Part shown: piece by piece, positions 28,905 through 39,146 of the stretch | Numbering within the stretch: position 1 is the first letter of the stretch | How the letters are laid out: every line of letters starts with the position of its first letter | Source: Piscinibacter defluvii | GTDB lineage: Bacteria > Pseudomonadota > Gammaproteobacteria > Burkholderiales > Burkholderiaceae_C | Length of the DNA: 64,000 nucleotides | Reading direction: 5' to 3' | NCBI RefSeq assembly: GCF_004011805.1 | Contig: NZ_RCHJ01000003.1 | Coordinates: 310,001 to 374,000, forward strand | The notes under the pieces: model-generated | Told to the model about the DNA's origin: nothing | Databases searched by the model: none | Seen by the model: the letters and a program-made list of their open reading frames with translations, nothing else | Position numbers and translations under genes: made by a program

Positions 28905-29330
28905 ATGAACCTGTTGATGAATGTGGTGGTGGCGGTGCAGATCATCACCGCCCTGGTGATGATCGGCCTGGTGCTGATCCAGCACGGCAAGGGCGCGGAC
29001 ATGGGCGCGTCCTTCGGCAGCGGCGCCTCGGGCAGCCTGTTCGGCGCCACCGGCAGCGCGAACTTCCTGTCGCGCTCGACGGCGGTGTGCGCGGCGATCT
29101 TCTTCGCCTGCACGCTGGCGCTGGCGTTCCACTCGGATGGCCGTGCCACGCGCAGCGAAGGTGGTGGCAGCGTGCTCGACAAGCCCGCGGTCGGCGCGCC
29201 GGCCAGTGCCCCGGCCACCGGCGCGGCGCTGATCCCCGGCGCGGCGAGTGCCACGGCGCCGGCCGCAGTGCCGGCGCCGGCGCCTGCACCCGCGGCGTCC
29301 TCCGGCGCGGGCGCGGTGCCCGCGAAATGA
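28905..29330 (+). CDS. secG: Preprotein translocase subunit SecG
   Basis: A 141-residue inner-membrane protein of the SecYEG channel. Two membrane spans (VVVAVQIITALVMIGLVLIQ and STAVCAAIFFACTLALAF) flank the conserved GKGADMGASFGSGASGSLFG segment. The C-terminal 50 residues are an Ala/Pro-rich tail, longer than in E. coli but common in Burkholderiales. Cotranscribed with tpiA or with its own promoter; a terminator follows. Confidence 0.95.
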   Translation: MNLLMNVVVAVQIITALVMIGLVLIQHGKGADMGASFGSGASGSLFGATGSANFLSRSTAVCAAIFFACTLALAFHSDGRATRSEGGGSVLDKPAVGAPASAPATGAALIPGAASATAPAAVPAPAPAPAASSGAGAVPAK

Positions 29331-29395
29331 GCCTCCTGCGGGCCGTGCGCGCCCGCCTTGCTGGGCGCTGACGCAGTTGCTGCGGTGCAGCGAAT

Positions 29396-29418
29396 CCCTC
29401 GGGAAGCCGAGGGTTTGT
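29396..29418 (+). terminator. Terminator after secG
   Basis: CCCTCGG (29396-29402) and CCGAGGG (29407-29413) form a 7-bp stem with a 4-base loop, followed by TTTGTGG. It lies between secG and the tRNA. A -10-like TAGAAT (29422-29427) follows, about 55 bases before the tRNA. Confidence 0.65.
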
Positions 29419-29482
29419 GGTTAGAATCTCGGGCTGTCCGGTGAGCCAATCCTCACGCGATCCGGGCCAAGTGGTACACACC

Positions 29483-29567
29483 GCCGACGTGGTGAAATTG
29501 GTAGACACGCTATCTTGAGGGGGTAGTGGCGAAAGCTGTGCGAGTTCGAGTCTCGCCGTCGGCACCA
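29483..29567 (+). tRNA. tRNA-Leu (anticodon GAG)
   Basis: An 85-base tRNA with encoded CCA. The acceptor stem is GCCGACG/CGTCGGC with discriminator A, the anticodon stem CTATC/GGTAG closes the loop TTGAGGG (anticodon GAG, codons CUC/CUU), a long variable arm follows, and the T arm is GCGAG-TTCGAGTC-TCGC. Its CCA end is only 14 bases before the nuoA start codon. Confidence 0.95.
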
Positions 29568-29581
29568 GAACCGCGCCCTCC

Positions 29582-29941
29582 ATGACTCTGGAACCCTACC
29601 TCCCCGTCATCCTGTTCATCCTGGTCGGCGTCGGAGTGGGGGTGGCACCGCAGGTGCTGGGCTTCCTGCTCGGCCCGCGCCGGCCGGACACCGCGAAGAA
29701 CTCCCCCTACGAATGCGGCTTCGAGGCCTTCGAGGACGCGCGCATGAAGTTCGACGTGCGCTACTACCTCGTCGCGATCCTCTTCATCCTGTTCGACCTC
29801 GAGATCGCGTTCCTCTTCCCCTGGGCCGTGTCGCTGAATGAAATCGGCGCGTCAGGCTTCTGGGCCATGATGATCTTCCTGGGCATCCTCGTCGTGGGCT
29901 TCGTCTACGAGTGGAAAAAGGGCGCCCTGGACTGGGAATAA
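29582..29941 (+). CDS. nuoA: NADH-quinone oxidoreductase subunit A
   Basis: A 119-residue complex I membrane subunit with three spans and the conserved loop [34 protein letters not shown] that sits at the quinone-site entrance. It is the first of fourteen nuo genes in standard order. Only 14 bases separate it from tRNA-Leu and they hold no clear Shine-Dalgarno sequence, so the nuo mRNA probably begins upstream of, or is cut from, the tRNA transcript. Confidence 0.96.
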   Translation: MTLEPYLPVILFILVGVGVGVAPQVLGFLLGPRRPDTAKNSPYECGFEAFEDARMKFDVRYYLVAILFILFDLEIAFLFPWAVSLNEIGASGFWAMMIFLGILVVGFVYEWKKGALDWE

Positions 29942-29956
29942 GACGCGAGCACCGAG

Positions 29957-30433
29957 ATGGGCATCGAAGGCGTTCTGAAGGAAGGCTTCGTCACGACGAG
30001 CCTGGACACGCTGATCAACTGGTCCAAGACGGGCTCGCTGTGGCCGATGACCTTCGGCCTCGCCTGCTGCGCGGTGGAGATGATGCATGCCGGCGCGGCG
30101 CGCTACGACATCGACCGCTTCGGCATGCTGTTCCGCCCGAGCCCGCGGCAGAGCGACCTGATGATCGTGGCCGGCACGCTGTGCAACAAGATGGCGCCGG
30201 CGCTGCGCAAGGTCTACGACCAGATGGCCGAGCCGCGCTGGGTGCTGAGCATGGGCTCCTGCGCCAACGGCGGCGGCTACTACCACTACAGCTACTCGGT
30301 GGTGCGCGGCTGCGACCGCATCGTGCCGGTGGACGTCTACGTACCCGGCTGCCCGCCCACCGCCGAGGCGCTGCTCTACGGCGTGCTGCAGCTGCAGGCG
30401 AAGATCCGGCGCGAGAACACCATCGCTCGCTAA
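29957..30433 (+). CDS. nuoB: NADH-quinone oxidoreductase subunit B
   Basis: A 158-residue peripheral-arm subunit holding cluster N2, the last Fe-S centre before quinone. The ligand cysteines are in [21 protein letters not shown] and [15 protein letters not shown]. Starts 15 bases after nuoA. Confidence 0.98.
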   Translation: MGIEGVLKEGFVTTSLDTLINWSKTGSLWPMTFGLACCAVEMMHAGAARYDIDRFGMLFRPSPRQSDLMIVAGTLCNKMAPALRKVYDQMAEPRWVLSMGSCANGGGYYHYSYSVVRGCDRIVPVDVYVPGCPPTAEALLYGVLQLQAKIRRENTIAR

Positions 30434-30443
30434 GCACAAGAAC

Positions 30444-31040
30444 ATGAGCAGACTCGACACGCTCCAGGCGGCCCTGGAATCCGCGCTCGGCGCGCGGCTG
30501 GACAAGCTGGTGCGCGACCGCGGCGAGATCACCGTCACCGTCAGCGCGCTCAACTACCCCGAGGCCGCCCGCACGCTGCGCGACCACCCGGAGCTGCAGT
30601 TCGAGCAGCTGATCGACCTGTGCGGCATGGACTACTCGAGCTGGAAGGACCAGCCCTGGGAAGGCCCGCGCTTCTGCGTCGTCACGCACCTGCTGTCGGT
30701 GGCGAAGAACTGGCGCGTGCGGCTGAAGGTGTTCTGCCCCGACGACGAGCTGCCGCTGGTGAAGTCGCTCACCGAGGTGTGGAGCGCGGCGAACTGGTTC
30801 GAGCGCGAGGCCTTCGATCTCTACGGCATCGTCTTCGAAGGCCACCTCGACCTGCGCCGCATCCTGACGGACTACGGCTTCATCGGCCACCCGTTCCGCA
30901 AGGACTTCCCGACCTCGGGCCATGTCGAGATGCGCTACGACCCCGAGCAGCAGCGCGTGATCTATCAGCCGGTGACGATCGAGCCGCGCGAGATCACGCC
31001 GCGTGTCGTCCGCGAAGACAACTACGGCGGGTTGCACTGA
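30444..31040 (+). CDS. nuoC: NADH-quinone oxidoreductase subunit C
   Basis: A 198-residue 30-kDa subunit of the hydrophilic arm, without cofactor. The signature is ERE(A)[33 protein letters not shown]. NuoC and NuoD are separate here, not fused as in E. coli. A dispersed repeat of about 70 bases follows before nuoD. Confidence 0.97.
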   Translation: MSRLDTLQAALESALGARLDKLVRDRGEITVTVSALNYPEAARTLRDHPELQFEQLIDLCGMDYSSWKDQPWEGPRFCVVTHLLSVAKNWRVRLKVFCPDDELPLVKSLTEVWSAANWFEREAFDLYGIVFEGHLDLRRILTDYGFIGHPFRKDFPTSGHVEMRYDPEQQRVIYQPVTIEPREITPRVVREDNYGGLH

Positions 31041-31046
31041 TGAACA

Positions 31047-31118
31047 GCCCCCAAGCTCACATTCGTTCGCTACCCCCCGAGGGGGCGCAGGCCTCCCTTG
31101 GGGCGGCCCGGCGGGAAG
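31047..31118. repeat. Dispersed C/G-rich repeat, copy 1, between nuoC and nuoD
   Basis: The segment runs from CCCCCAAG, through CCCCCCGAGGGGG, to TTGGGGCGGCCCGGCGG. It shares its order of blocks with the segment at 52592-52653 (CCCCC, CGCTTCGCT or like, CCCCCGAGGGG, CTTGGG, CGGCCCGGCG). Imperfect inverted repeats make it able to fold (CCCCCAAG with CTTGGGG; CCCCC-GA-GGGGG). Similar elements are common between genes in Burkholderiales. Confidence 0.75.
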
Positions 31119-31125
31119 CCTAGCC

Positions 31126-32379
31126 ATGGCCGAGATCAAGAACTACACCCTGAACTTCGGCCCGCAGCACCCGGCCGCGCACGGCGTGCTGCGCCTCGTG
31201 CTCGAGCTCGACGGCGAGGTCATCCAGCGCGCCGACCCGCACATCGGCCTGCTGCACCGCGCCACCGAGAAGCTGGCCGAGAGCAAGACCTTCATCCAGT
31301 CGCTGCCCTACATGGACCGTCTCGACTACGTGTCCATGATGTGCAACGAGCACGCCTACTGCCTGGCCATCGAGAAGCTGCTGGGCATCGAGGTGCCGCA
31401 GCGCGCGCAGTACATCCGCGTGATGTTCAGCGAGATCACCCGGCTGCTCAACCACCTGCTCTGGCTCGGCTGCCACGGCCTGGACTGCGGTGCGATGAAC
31501 ATCTTCATCTACTGCTTCCGCGAGCGCGAGGACCTGTTCGACATGTACGAGGCGGCGTCGGGCGCGCGCATGCACGCCGCCTACTTCCGCCCGGGCGGTG
31601 TCTACCGCGACCTGCCGGACGAGATGCCGCAGTACCAGGCGAGCAGGATCCGCAACGCCAAGGCGATCGCCCGGCTGAACGAGAACCGCCAGGGTTCGCT
31701 GCTCGACTTCATCGACGACTTCACCAAGCGCTTCCCGACCTACGTCGACGAGTACGAGACCCTGCTGACCGACAACCGCATCTGGAAGCAGCGCACCGTG
31801 GGCATCGGGGTGGTCTCGCCGGAGCGCGCGCTGAACCTCGGCTTCACCGGGGCCATGCTGCGCGGCTCGGGCATCGAGTGGGACCTGCGCAAGAACCAGC
31901 CCTACGACGTCTACGCGGCGATGGATTTCGACGTGCCGGTCGGCGTCAACGGCGACACGTACGACCGCTACCTCGTGCGTGTCGAGGAGATGCGCCAGTC
32001 CAACCGCATCATCAAGCAGTGCGTCGACTGGCTGCGTGCCAACCCCGGCCCGGTGATCACCGACAACCACAAGGTGGCGCCGCCCTCGCGCCTGGGCATG
32101 AAGTCCAGCATGGAAGAGCTGATCCACCACTTCAAGCTCTTCACCGAGGGCTTCCACGTGCCCGAAGGCGAGGCCTACGCGGCGGTGGAGCACCCGAAGG
32201 GCGAGTTCGGCATCTACCTGGTGAGCGACGGTGCCAACAAGCCCTACCGGTTGAAGATCCGCGCCCCCGGCTTCGTCCACCTGGCGGCGCTCGACGAGAT
32301 GGCGCGCGGCCACATGATCGCCGACGCCGTGGCGGTGATCGGCACCATGGACATCGTGTTCGGCGAAATCGACAGGTGA
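31126..32379 (+). CDS. nuoD: NADH-quinone oxidoreductase subunit D
   Basis: A 417-residue 49-kDa subunit forming the quinone cavity with NuoB. It starts [20 protein letters not shown]; the conserved histidine and tyrosine that hold the quinone head are in the GPQHPAAHG loop and the later [11 protein letters not shown] segment. The frame is open back to 31003, but that part is the dispersed repeat and nuoC, so the ATG at 31126 is used. GGGAAG gives a weak ribosome binding site. Confidence 0.97.
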   Translation: MAEIKNYTLNFGPQHPAAHGVLRLVLELDGEVIQRADPHIGLLHRATEKLAESKTFIQSLPYMDRLDYVSMMCNEHAYCLAIEKLLGIEVPQRAQYIRVMFSEITRLLNHLLWLGCHGLDCGAMNIFIYCFREREDLFDMYEAASGARMHAAYFRPGGVYRDLPDEMPQYQASRIRNAKAIARLNENRQGSLLDFIDDFTKRFPTYVDEYETLLTDNRIWKQRTVGIGVVSPERALNLGFTGAMLRGSGIEWDLRKNQPYDVYAAMDFDVPVGVNGDTYDRYLVRVEEMRQSNRIIKQCVDWLRANPGPVITDNHKVAPPSRLGMKSSMEELIHHFKLFTEGFHVPEGEAYAAVEHPKGEFGIYLVSDGANKPYRLKIRAPGFVHLAALDEMARGHMIADAVAVIGTMDIVFGEIDR

Positions 32380-32386
32380 ACGATCG

Positions 32387-32869
32387 ATGAGCTTGAGTGA
32401 CGCCACGCTGGCCCGCTTCGCGAAGGAAGTGGCCAAGTACCCCGCGGACCAGAAGCAGTCCGCCGTGATGGCCTGCCTGGCCATCGTGCAGCAGGAGCAG
32501 GGCTGGGTCTCCACCGAGAGCGAGCAGAAGGTGGCCGACTACCTCGGCATGCCGGCGATCGCGGTGCACGAGGTCACCACCTTCTACAACATGTACAACC
32601 AGCAGCCGGTCGGCAAGTTCAAGCTGAACGTCTGCACCAACCTGCCGTGCCAGCTGCGCGACGGCCAGACCGCGCTCGAGCACCTGTGCAAGCGTCTCGG
32701 CGTGGAGGAGGGCGGCACCACGGCCGACGGCCTGTTCACCCTGCAGAAGAGCGAGTGCCTGGGCGCCTGCGCCGACTCGCCGGTGCTGCTGGTCAACGAC
32801 CGCCAGATGTGCAGCTTCATGGACGAGAAGCGGCTCGACGATCTGGTCGACACCCTGAAGAAGGCCTGA
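32387..32869 (+). CDS. nuoE: NADH-quinone oxidoreductase subunit E
   Basis: A 160-residue thioredoxin-like subunit with the [2Fe-2S] cluster N1a. The four cysteines are in [13 protein letters not shown] and [12 protein letters not shown]. It works with NuoF in the NADH dehydrogenase module. Starts seven bases after nuoD. Confidence 0.97.
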   Translation: MSLSDATLARFAKEVAKYPADQKQSAVMACLAIVQQEQGWVSTESEQKVADYLGMPAIAVHEVTTFYNMYNQQPVGKFKLNVCTNLPCQLRDGQTALEHLCKRLGVEEGGTTADGLFTLQKSECLGACADSPVLLVNDRQMCSFMDEKRLDDLVDTLKKA

Positions 32870-32871
32870 GC

Positions 32872-34236
32872 ATGCTCGACCTGTCGAAATTCCAGTCCAC
32901 CGGCGCCGAGACCTGCTTCCACGGCCGCCACCTCGGCGCGCAGATCTATGCCGACCTGAACGGCCGCAACTGGTCGCTGAAGGACTACGAGGCGCGCGGC
33001 GGCTACCAGGCGCTGCGCAAGATCCTCGGCCAGGACGGCGGCGCGGGAATGACGCCCGAGCAGGTGATCGCCGAGGTCAAGCTCTCCGGCCTGCGCGGCC
33101 GTGGCGGCGCGGGTTTCCCCACCGGCCTGAAGTGGAGCTTCATGCCGCGTGCCTTCCCGGGCCCGAAGTACCTCGTCTGCAATTCCGACGAAGGCGAGCC
33201 GGGCACCTGCAAGGACCGCGACATCCTGATGTTCAACCCGCACATCGTCATCGAAGGCATGGCGATCGCGGCGTACGCGATGGGCATCGCGACCGGCTAC
33301 AACTACATCCACGGCGAGATCTTCGAGGTCTACGATCGCTTCGAGGCCGCGCTCGAAGAGGCGCGTGCCGCGGGTTACCTCGGCAACAACATCCTCGGCT
33401 CGGCCTTCAGCTTCCAGCTGCACGCCTCGCACGGCTTCGGCGCCTACATCTGCGGCGAGGAGACGGCGCTGCTCGAGTCGCTCGAGGGCAAGAAGGGCCA
33501 GCCGCGCTTCAAGCCGCCGTTCCCGGCGAGCTTCGGCCTGTACGGCAAGCCGACCACGATCAACAACACCGAGACCTTCGCTGCGGTGCCGTGGATCATC
33601 CGCCACGGCGGCCAACCCTATCTCGAGATCGGCAAGCCGAACAACGGCGGCACCAAGATCTTCTCGGTCTCGGGCGACGTCAACCGCCCGGGCAACTACG
33701 AGGTCCCGCTCGGCACGCCGTTCTCGAAGCTGCTCGAGCTCGCCGGCGGCGTGCGCACCGGCCGCACGCTGAAGGCGGTGATCCCGGGCGGATCGTCCGC
33801 CCCCGTGCTGCCTGCCTCCATCATGATGGACTGCACGATGGACTACGACAGCATCGCCAAGGCCGGCTCGATGCTCGGCTCCGGCGCGGTGATCGTGATG
33901 GACGATTCGCGCTGCATGGTCAAGTCGCTGCTGCGCCTGTCGTACTTCTACGCACACGAGAGCTGCGGCCAGTGCACGCCGTGCCGCGAAGGCACCGGCT
34001 GGATGCACCGCGTGATCGAGCGCATCGCCAACGGCCAGGGGCGCAAGGAAGACCTGGACCTGCTGAACTCGGTGGCCGACAACATCCAGGGTCGCACCAT
34101 CTGCGCGCTCGGCGACGCCGCCGCGATGCCGGTGCGCGCCATGATCAAGCACTTCCGCGACGAGTTCGTGCACCTGATCGAACACAAGACGCCGAAGGTC
34201 GGCGCGCCGGCCGCGAAGGTCGCCGTCGCAGCCTGA
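32872..34236 (+). CDS. nuoF: NADH-quinone oxidoreductase subunit F
   Basis: A 454-residue subunit that oxidises NADH. The FMN/NADH site is in [16 protein letters not shown] and the following [15 protein letters not shown]; cluster N3 ligands are in [14 protein letters not shown] plus a later cysteine in [12 protein letters not shown]. Starts two bases after nuoE; the upstream open frame is a shadow of nuoE. Confidence 0.97.
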   Translation: MLDLSKFQSTGAETCFHGRHLGAQIYADLNGRNWSLKDYEARGGYQALRKILGQDGGAGMTPEQVIAEVKLSGLRGRGGAGFPTGLKWSFMPRAFPGPKYLVCNSDEGEPGTCKDRDILMFNPHIVIEGMAIAAYAMGIATGYNYIHGEIFEVYDRFEAALEEARAAGYLGNNILGSAFSFQLHASHGFGAYICGEETALLESLEGKKGQPRFKPPFPASFGLYGKPTTINNTETFAAVPWIIRHGGQPYLEIGKPNNGGTKIFSVSGDVNRPGNYEVPLGTPFSKLLELAGGVRTGRTLKAVIPGGSSAPVLPASIMMDCTMDYDSIAKAGSMLGSGAVIVMDDSRCMVKSLLRLSYFYAHESCGQCTPCREGTGWMHRVIERIANGQGRKEDLDLLNSVADNIQGRTICALGDAAAMPVRAMIKHFRDEFVHLIEHKTPKVGAPAAKVAVAA

Positions 34237-34241
34237 ACACC

Positions 34242-36566
34242 ATGATCGAACTCGAACTCGACGGCAAGAAGGTCAGCGTGCCCGAAGGCAGCATGGTGAT
34301 GCATGCGGCCGACGCGGCGGGCACCTACATCCCGCACTTCTGCTACCACAAGAAGCTCTCGATCGCGGCCAACTGCCGCATGTGCCTGGTCGACGTCGAG
34401 AAGGCGCCCAAGCCCATGCCCGCCTGCGCCACGCCGGTGACGCAGGGAATGATCGTCCGCACCAAGAGCGACAAGGCGATCAAGGCCCAGCAGTCGGTGA
34501 TGGAGTTCCTGCTCATCAACCACCCGCTGGACTGCCCGATCTGCGACCAGGGCGGCGAGTGCCAGCTGCAGGACCTGGCCGTCGGCTACGGCGGCTCCGC
34601 CTCGCGCTACCAGGAAGAGAAGCGCGTCGTCTTCCACAAGGACGTCGGCCCGCTGATCTCGATGGAGGAGATGAGCCGCTGCATCCACTGCACCCGCTGC
34701 GTGCGCTTCGGCCAGGAGGTGGCCGGCGTGATGGAGCTGGGCATGATCAACCGCGGCGAGCACTCCGAGATCACCACGGTGGTCGGCGAGACGGTCGACT
34801 CCGAGCTCTCCGGCAACATGATCGACCTGTGCCCGGTCGGTGCGCTCACCAGCAAGCCGTTCCGCTACAGCGCGCGCACCTGGGAGCTCTCGCGCCGCAA
34901 GAGCGTCAGCCCGCACGACAGCACCGGCGCCAACCTGATCGTGCAGGTCAAGGCGAACCAGGTGATGCGCGTGCTGCCGCTCGAGAACGAGGAGGTCAAC
35001 GAGTGCTGGATCGCCGACCGCGACCGCTTCTCGTACACCGCGCTCGATTCGGACGACCGCCTCACCGCGCCGATGCTCAAGCAGGGCGGGCAGTGGAAGA
35101 CGGTCGAATGGACCACCGCGCTCGAATACGTGGCGCGCGGCCTCACGCAGATCAAGGTCGACCATGGCGCCAAGGCCATCGGCGGCCTGGCCTCGCCGCA
35201 CAGCACGGCCGAGGAACTGCACCTGCTCGCCAAGCTGGTGCGCGGCCTGGGCAGCGAGAACATCGACCACCGCCTGCGCCACGCCGACTTCTCCCAGCCC
35301 GCGCCGGCCGGCAAGGCGCGCGGGCTCGGGCTGCCGGTCGCCGCGCTGTCGACCCTGCAGCGTGTGCTGGTGGTCGGCTCCTTCCTGCGCAAGGACCACC
35401 CGCTGTTCGCGCAGCGCATCCGCCAGGCGGTGCGCAAGGGCGCGCAGGTGCACAGCGTGCATGCGTTGCAGCCCGACTGGGCGATGCCGGTCGCCTCCTC
35501 GCTGGTGGCCGCACCCTCTGCCTGGGTGCAGGCGCTGGCGGACATCGCCACGGCCATCGCTGCGTCCACCGGCGCCGCGGCGCCGGCCGCCGGCACGGCG
35601 ACGGATGCCGCCAAGACCATCGCCGCCGCGCTGCTGTCCGGCGAACGCAAGGCCGTGCTGCTGGGCAACGCGGCCGTGCAGCACCCGCAGGCCGGCGTGC
35701 TGCTCGGCCTGGCGAACTGGATCGCCGCGCAGACCGGTGCCAGCGTGGGCGTGCTCGGCGAGGCGGCCAACAGTGTCGGCGCACAGCTGGTCAATGCGCT
35801 GCCGGGCGCGGGTGGGCTGGATGCCGGCCGGATGCTGTCGCCGCAAGGCGGGCTGAAGGCGGCGCTGCTGCTGAACGTGGAACCGCTGGCCGATGCGGCC
35901 GATGCGGCCGCCGCGAAGGCGGCGCTCGAGGGCGCCGAGATGGTCGTTGCGCTGAGTGCGTTCAAGGGCGGCGTGATCGACCTGGCCGACGTGCTGCTGC
36001 CGATCGCCCCGTTCAGCGAGACCTCGGGAACCTTCGTCAACGCCGAGGGCCGCGCGCAGAGCTTCTTCGGTGTCGTCAAGCCGCGCGGCGAGACGCGTCC
36101 GGGCTGGAAGGTGCTGCGCGTGCTGGGCAACCTGCTCGGGCTGAAGGGCTTCGATTACGAGACCTCCGAAGCGGTGCGCGCCGAAGCGCTGGGTGATCTC
36201 GCCGCGCTGGGCGCGCGCATCGACAACACGGCCCGGCCGGGTTCCCCCGCGCTGCCGACGGGCGGCCTCGAGCGCATCGCCGACGTGCCGATCTACTGCA
36301 CCGACGCGCTGGTGCGGCGCGCCGGCCCGCTGCAGGCCACCGCCGACGCGCGGCCGCCGGTCGCCGGCCTGCCGGCGGCGCTGTGGGCGCAACTCGGCCT
36401 GGGCGAGGGCGGCCGGGTGCGCGTCTCCCAGGGTGGCGCGAGCGCCGTGCTGGGCGCGCGGCTCGACCCGACGCTGGCCGCCAACACCATCCACGTCAGC
36501 GCCGGACACCCGCTGACGGCCACGCTCGGCGCGATGTTCGGCGCCGTCAGCGTCGAGAAGGCCTGA
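34242..36566 (+). CDS. nuoG: NADH-quinone oxidoreductase subunit G
   Basis: A 774-residue subunit with several Fe-S clusters. The N-terminal [2Fe-2S] ferredoxin domain has [20 protein letters not shown], then [18 protein letters not shown] with the His-ligated cluster, and [10 protein letters not shown] with a downstream cysteine in DLCPVGAL. A molybdopterin-oxidoreductase-like domain follows but without cofactor. The last 250 residues are Ala-rich and less conserved. Starts five bases after nuoF. Confidence 0.97.
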   Translation: MIELELDGKKVSVPEGSMVMHAADAAGTYIPHFCYHKKLSIAANCRMCLVDVEKAPKPMPACATPVTQGMIVRTKSDKAIKAQQSVMEFLLINHPLDCPICDQGGECQLQDLAVGYGGSASRYQEEKRVVFHKDVGPLISMEEMSRCIHCTRCVRFGQEVAGVMELGMINRGEHSEITTVVGETVDSELSGNMIDLCPVGALTSKPFRYSARTWELSRRKSVSPHDSTGANLIVQVKANQVMRVLPLENEEVNECWIADRDRFSYTALDSDDRLTAPMLKQGGQWKTVEWTTALEYVARGLTQIKVDHGAKAIGGLASPHSTAEELHLLAKLVRGLGSENIDHRLRHADFSQPAPAGKARGLGLPVAALSTLQRVLVVGSFLRKDHPLFAQRIRQAVRKGAQVHSVHALQPDWAMPVASSLVAAPSAWVQALADIATAIAASTGAAAPAAGTATDAAKTIAAALLSGERKAVLLGNAAVQHPQAGVLLGLANWIAAQTGASVGVLGEAANSVGAQLVNALPGAGGLDAGRMLSPQGGLKAALLLNVEPLADAADAAAAKAALEGAEMVVALSAFKGGVIDLADVLLPIAPFSETSGTFVNAEGRAQSFFGVVKPRGETRPGWKVLRVLGNLLGLKGFDYETSEAVRAEALGDLAALGARIDNTARPGSPALPTGGLERIADVPIYCTDALVRRAGPLQATADARPPVAGLPAALWAQLGLGEGGRVRVSQGGASAVLGARLDPTLAANTIHVSAGHPLTATLGAMFGAVSVEKA

Positions 36567-36579
36567 GGGAGGCGCCACG

Positions 36580-37644
36580 ATGCTCGACACCGTCACCTCC
36601 TTCGGCAGCGCCGTGCTCGGCCCGGCCTGGCCGGTGGTCTGGACGCTGGTCAAGATCGTCGCGGTCGTGCTGCCGCTGATGATCTGCGTCGCCTACCTGA
36701 CGCTGTGGGAGCGCAAGGCGATCGGCTGGAGCCAGATCCGCCCCGGCCCGAACCGCGTCGGCCCCAAGGGCCTGCTGCAGCCCATCGCCGATGCCGTCAA
36801 GCTGATCTTCAAGGAGATCATCCTGCCGACGGCGGCCAACAAGAACCTGTTCCTGCTCGGCCCGGTGATGACCATCATGCCGGCGCTCGCCGCCTGGGCG
36901 GTGATCCCCTTCGGCCCCGAGGTGGCGCTGGCCAACATCAACGCCGGCCTGCTGTTCCTGATGGCGATCACCTCGATGGAGGTGTACGGCGTGATCATCG
37001 CCGGCTGGGGCTCGAACTCGAAGTACGCCTTCCTCGGCGCGCTGCGCGCCTCGGCGCAGATGGTGAGCTACGAGATCGCAATGGGCTTCGCGCTGGTCGT
37101 GGTGCTGATGGTGTCGGCCTCGCTGAACATGACCGACATCGTGATGGGCCAGTCGCGCGGCATGTTCGCCCACATGGGGCTGAACTTCCTGTCGTGGAAC
37201 TGGCTGCCGCTGCTGCCGATCTTCGGCGTCTACATCATCGCCGGCATCGCCGAGACGAACCGCCATCCGTTCGACGTGGTGGAGGGCGAGTCGGAGATCG
37301 TCGCCGGGCACATGGTCGAGTACTCGGGCATGTCCTTCGCGATGTTCTTCCTGGCCGAGTACGCCAACATCATCCTGGTCTCGACGCTGGCTGCGATCAT
37401 GTTCCTGGGCGGCTGGCTCCCGCCGATCGACAGCGCGCTGTTCAACTGGATCCCGGGCTGGATCTGGCTCGGCTTCAAGACCTTCTGCCTGTGCACCCTG
37501 TTCCTGTGGGTGCGGGCCAGCTTCCCGCGCTACCGCTACGACCAGATCATGCGCCTGGGCTGGAAGATCTTCATCCCGGTGACGCTGGTGTGGCTGGTGG
37601 TCGTGGGCCTGTGGATCCAGTCGCCCTGGAACATCTGGAAGTAA
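36580..37644 (+). CDS. nuoH: NADH-quinone oxidoreductase subunit H
   Basis: A 354-residue membrane subunit linking the quinone site to the proton pumps. The diagnostic blocks are [33 protein letters not shown] and the charged loop [25 protein letters not shown], which contacts NuoB and NuoD. About eight membrane spans. Confidence 0.98.
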   Translation: MLDTVTSFGSAVLGPAWPVVWTLVKIVAVVLPLMICVAYLTLWERKAIGWSQIRPGPNRVGPKGLLQPIADAVKLIFKEIILPTAANKNLFLLGPVMTIMPALAAWAVIPFGPEVALANINAGLLFLMAITSMEVYGVIIAGWGSNSKYAFLGALRASAQMVSYEIAMGFALVVVLMVSASLNMTDIVMGQSRGMFAHMGLNFLSWNWLPLLPIFGVYIIAGIAETNRHPFDVVEGESEIVAGHMVEYSGMSFAMFFLAEYANIILVSTLAAIMFLGGWLPPIDSALFNWIPGWIWLGFKTFCLCTLFLWVRASFPRYRYDQIMRLGWKIFIPVTLVWLVVVGLWIQSPWNIWK

Positions 37645-37654
37645 GGCACCCACC

Positions 37655-38152
37655 ATGGCTTCCGCAAGCACCCTCAAGGACTTCGTCTCCAGCTTCTTCC
37701 TGCTGGAGCTGCTCAAGGGCTTCAAGCTCACCGGGCGGCACTTCTTCCAGCGCAAGATCACCATCCAGTTCCCGGAAGAGAAGACGCCGCTCAGCCCCCG
37801 CTTCCGCGGCCTGCACGCGCTGCGCCGCTACGAGAACGGCGAGGAGCGCTGCATCGCCTGCAAGCTGTGCGAGGCGGTCTGCCCGGCGATGGCCATCACG
37901 ATCGAGAGCGACGTGCGCGCCGACGGCTCGCGCCGCACGACGCGCTACGACATCGACCTGACCAAGTGCATCTTCTGCGGCTTCTGCGAGGAGAGCTGCC
38001 CGGTCGACTCGATCGTCGAGACGCACATCTTCGAGTACCACGGCGAGAAGCGGGGCGACCTGTACTTCACCAAGGACATGCTGCTGGCGGTGGGGGACCG
38101 CTACGAAGCCGAGATCGCGGCCCGCAAGGCCGCGGACGCGCGCTACCGCTGA
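37655..38152 (+). CDS. nuoI: NADH-quinone oxidoreductase subunit I
   Basis: A 165-residue ferredoxin-like subunit with clusters N6a and N6b. Two CX2CX2CX3CP motifs are visible: [16 protein letters not shown] and [16 protein letters not shown]. It carries electrons from NuoG to NuoB. Starts 10 bases after nuoH. Confidence 0.98.
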   Translation: MASASTLKDFVSSFFLLELLKGFKLTGRHFFQRKITIQFPEEKTPLSPRFRGLHALRRYENGEERCIACKLCEAVCPAMAITIESDVRADGSRRTTRYDIDLTKCIFCGFCEESCPVDSIVETHIFEYHGEKRGDLYFTKDMLLAVGDRYEAEIAARKAADARYR

Positions 38153-38195
38153 GAGCAGCCGGCGCGCGTTCCCCGCGCCCGGCAGGAAAAATACG

Positions 38196-38825
38196 ATGCA
38201 AACCGCGCTCTTCTACATCTTCTCGGCCGTGCTGCTGTTCGCGGCCTTCCGCGTGATCACCGCGCGCAGCCCGGTCTATGCCGCGCTGTACCTGGTGCTC
38301 GCGTTCTTCAACGCCGCCTGCGTCTGGATGCTGCTGCGCGCCGAGTTCCTGGCGATCTCGCTGGTGCTCGTCTACGTCGGCGCGGTGATGGTGCTGTTCC
38401 TGTTCGTCGTGATGATGCTCGACATCAACGTCGACTCGATGCGCGCCGGCTTCTGGAAGCACTTCCCGCTCGCCGCGGCGATCGGCGTCGTCATCGCGCT
38501 CGAGATGGCGCTGGTGCTGATCCCCGGCTTCGACGTGCGCCAGGCGCCGGTGCCCGATGCGGCGGCCGCCAAGCTCGGCAACACCAAGCTGCTGGGCATC
38601 GAGATCTACACCCAGTACCTGTACCCGCTGCAGATCGCGGCGGTGCTGCTGCTGGTGGCGATCATCGCGGCGATCGCGCTGACGCTGCGCAAGCGCAAGG
38701 ATTCCAAGTACATCGACCCGGCCGAACAGGTCAAGGCGAAGAAGGCCGGTCGTGTGCGCCTCGTGCCTATGAAACCCACGGTCGAGGCGCCGGCGGCCGC
38801 CAGCGCGGCGGGAGAGCAGAAATGA
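38196..38825 (+). CDS. nuoJ: NADH-quinone oxidoreductase subunit J
   Basis: A 209-residue membrane subunit with five spans; the conserved glycine-rich helix 3 is in [21 protein letters not shown] charged C-terminal tail of about 40 residues ([30 protein letters not shown]) is longer than in E. coli. Its stop overlaps the nuoK start by four bases. Confidence 0.96.
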   Translation: MQTALFYIFSAVLLFAAFRVITARSPVYAALYLVLAFFNAACVWMLLRAEFLAISLVLVYVGAVMVLFLFVVMMLDINVDSMRAGFWKHFPLAAAIGVVIALEMALVLIPGFDVRQAPVPDAAAAKLGNTKLLGIEIYTQYLYPLQIAAVLLLVAIIAAIALTLRKRKDSKYIDPAEQVKAKKAGRVRLVPMKPTVEAPAAASAAGEQK

Positions 38826-39139
38826 CCCTCGGAGCCGTCACGCTCGGCCATTACCTGTCGCTCGGCGCGATCCTGTTCGCGCTGTCGGTGATCGGCATCT
38901 TCCTGAATCGAAAGAACCTGATTGTGCTGCTGATGGCCATCGAGCTGATGCTGCTGGCGGTCAACCTGAACTTCGTCGCGTTCTCGCACTACCTCGGCGA
39001 CATGGCCGGCCAGGTGTTCGTGTTCTTCATCCTGACCGTGGCCGCCGCCGAATCGGCGATCGGCCTGGCCATCCTGGTGGTGCTGTTCCGCAACCGTTCC
39101 ACGATCAACGTCGACGAGCTCGACACGCTGAAGGGCTGA
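38822..39139 (+). CDS. nuoK: NADH-quinone oxidoreductase subunit K
   Basis: A 105-residue membrane subunit with three spans and the two intramembrane glutamates needed for pumping, in [16 protein letters not shown] and [14 protein letters not shown]. Overlaps nuoJ (ATGA), so translation is coupled. Confidence 0.97.
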   Translation: MTLGAVTLGHYLSLGAILFALSVIGIFLNRKNLIVLLMAIELMLLAVNLNFVAFSHYLGDMAGQVFVFFILTVAAAESAIGLAILVVLFRNRSTINVDELDTLKG

Positions 39140-39146
39140 GCACCCC

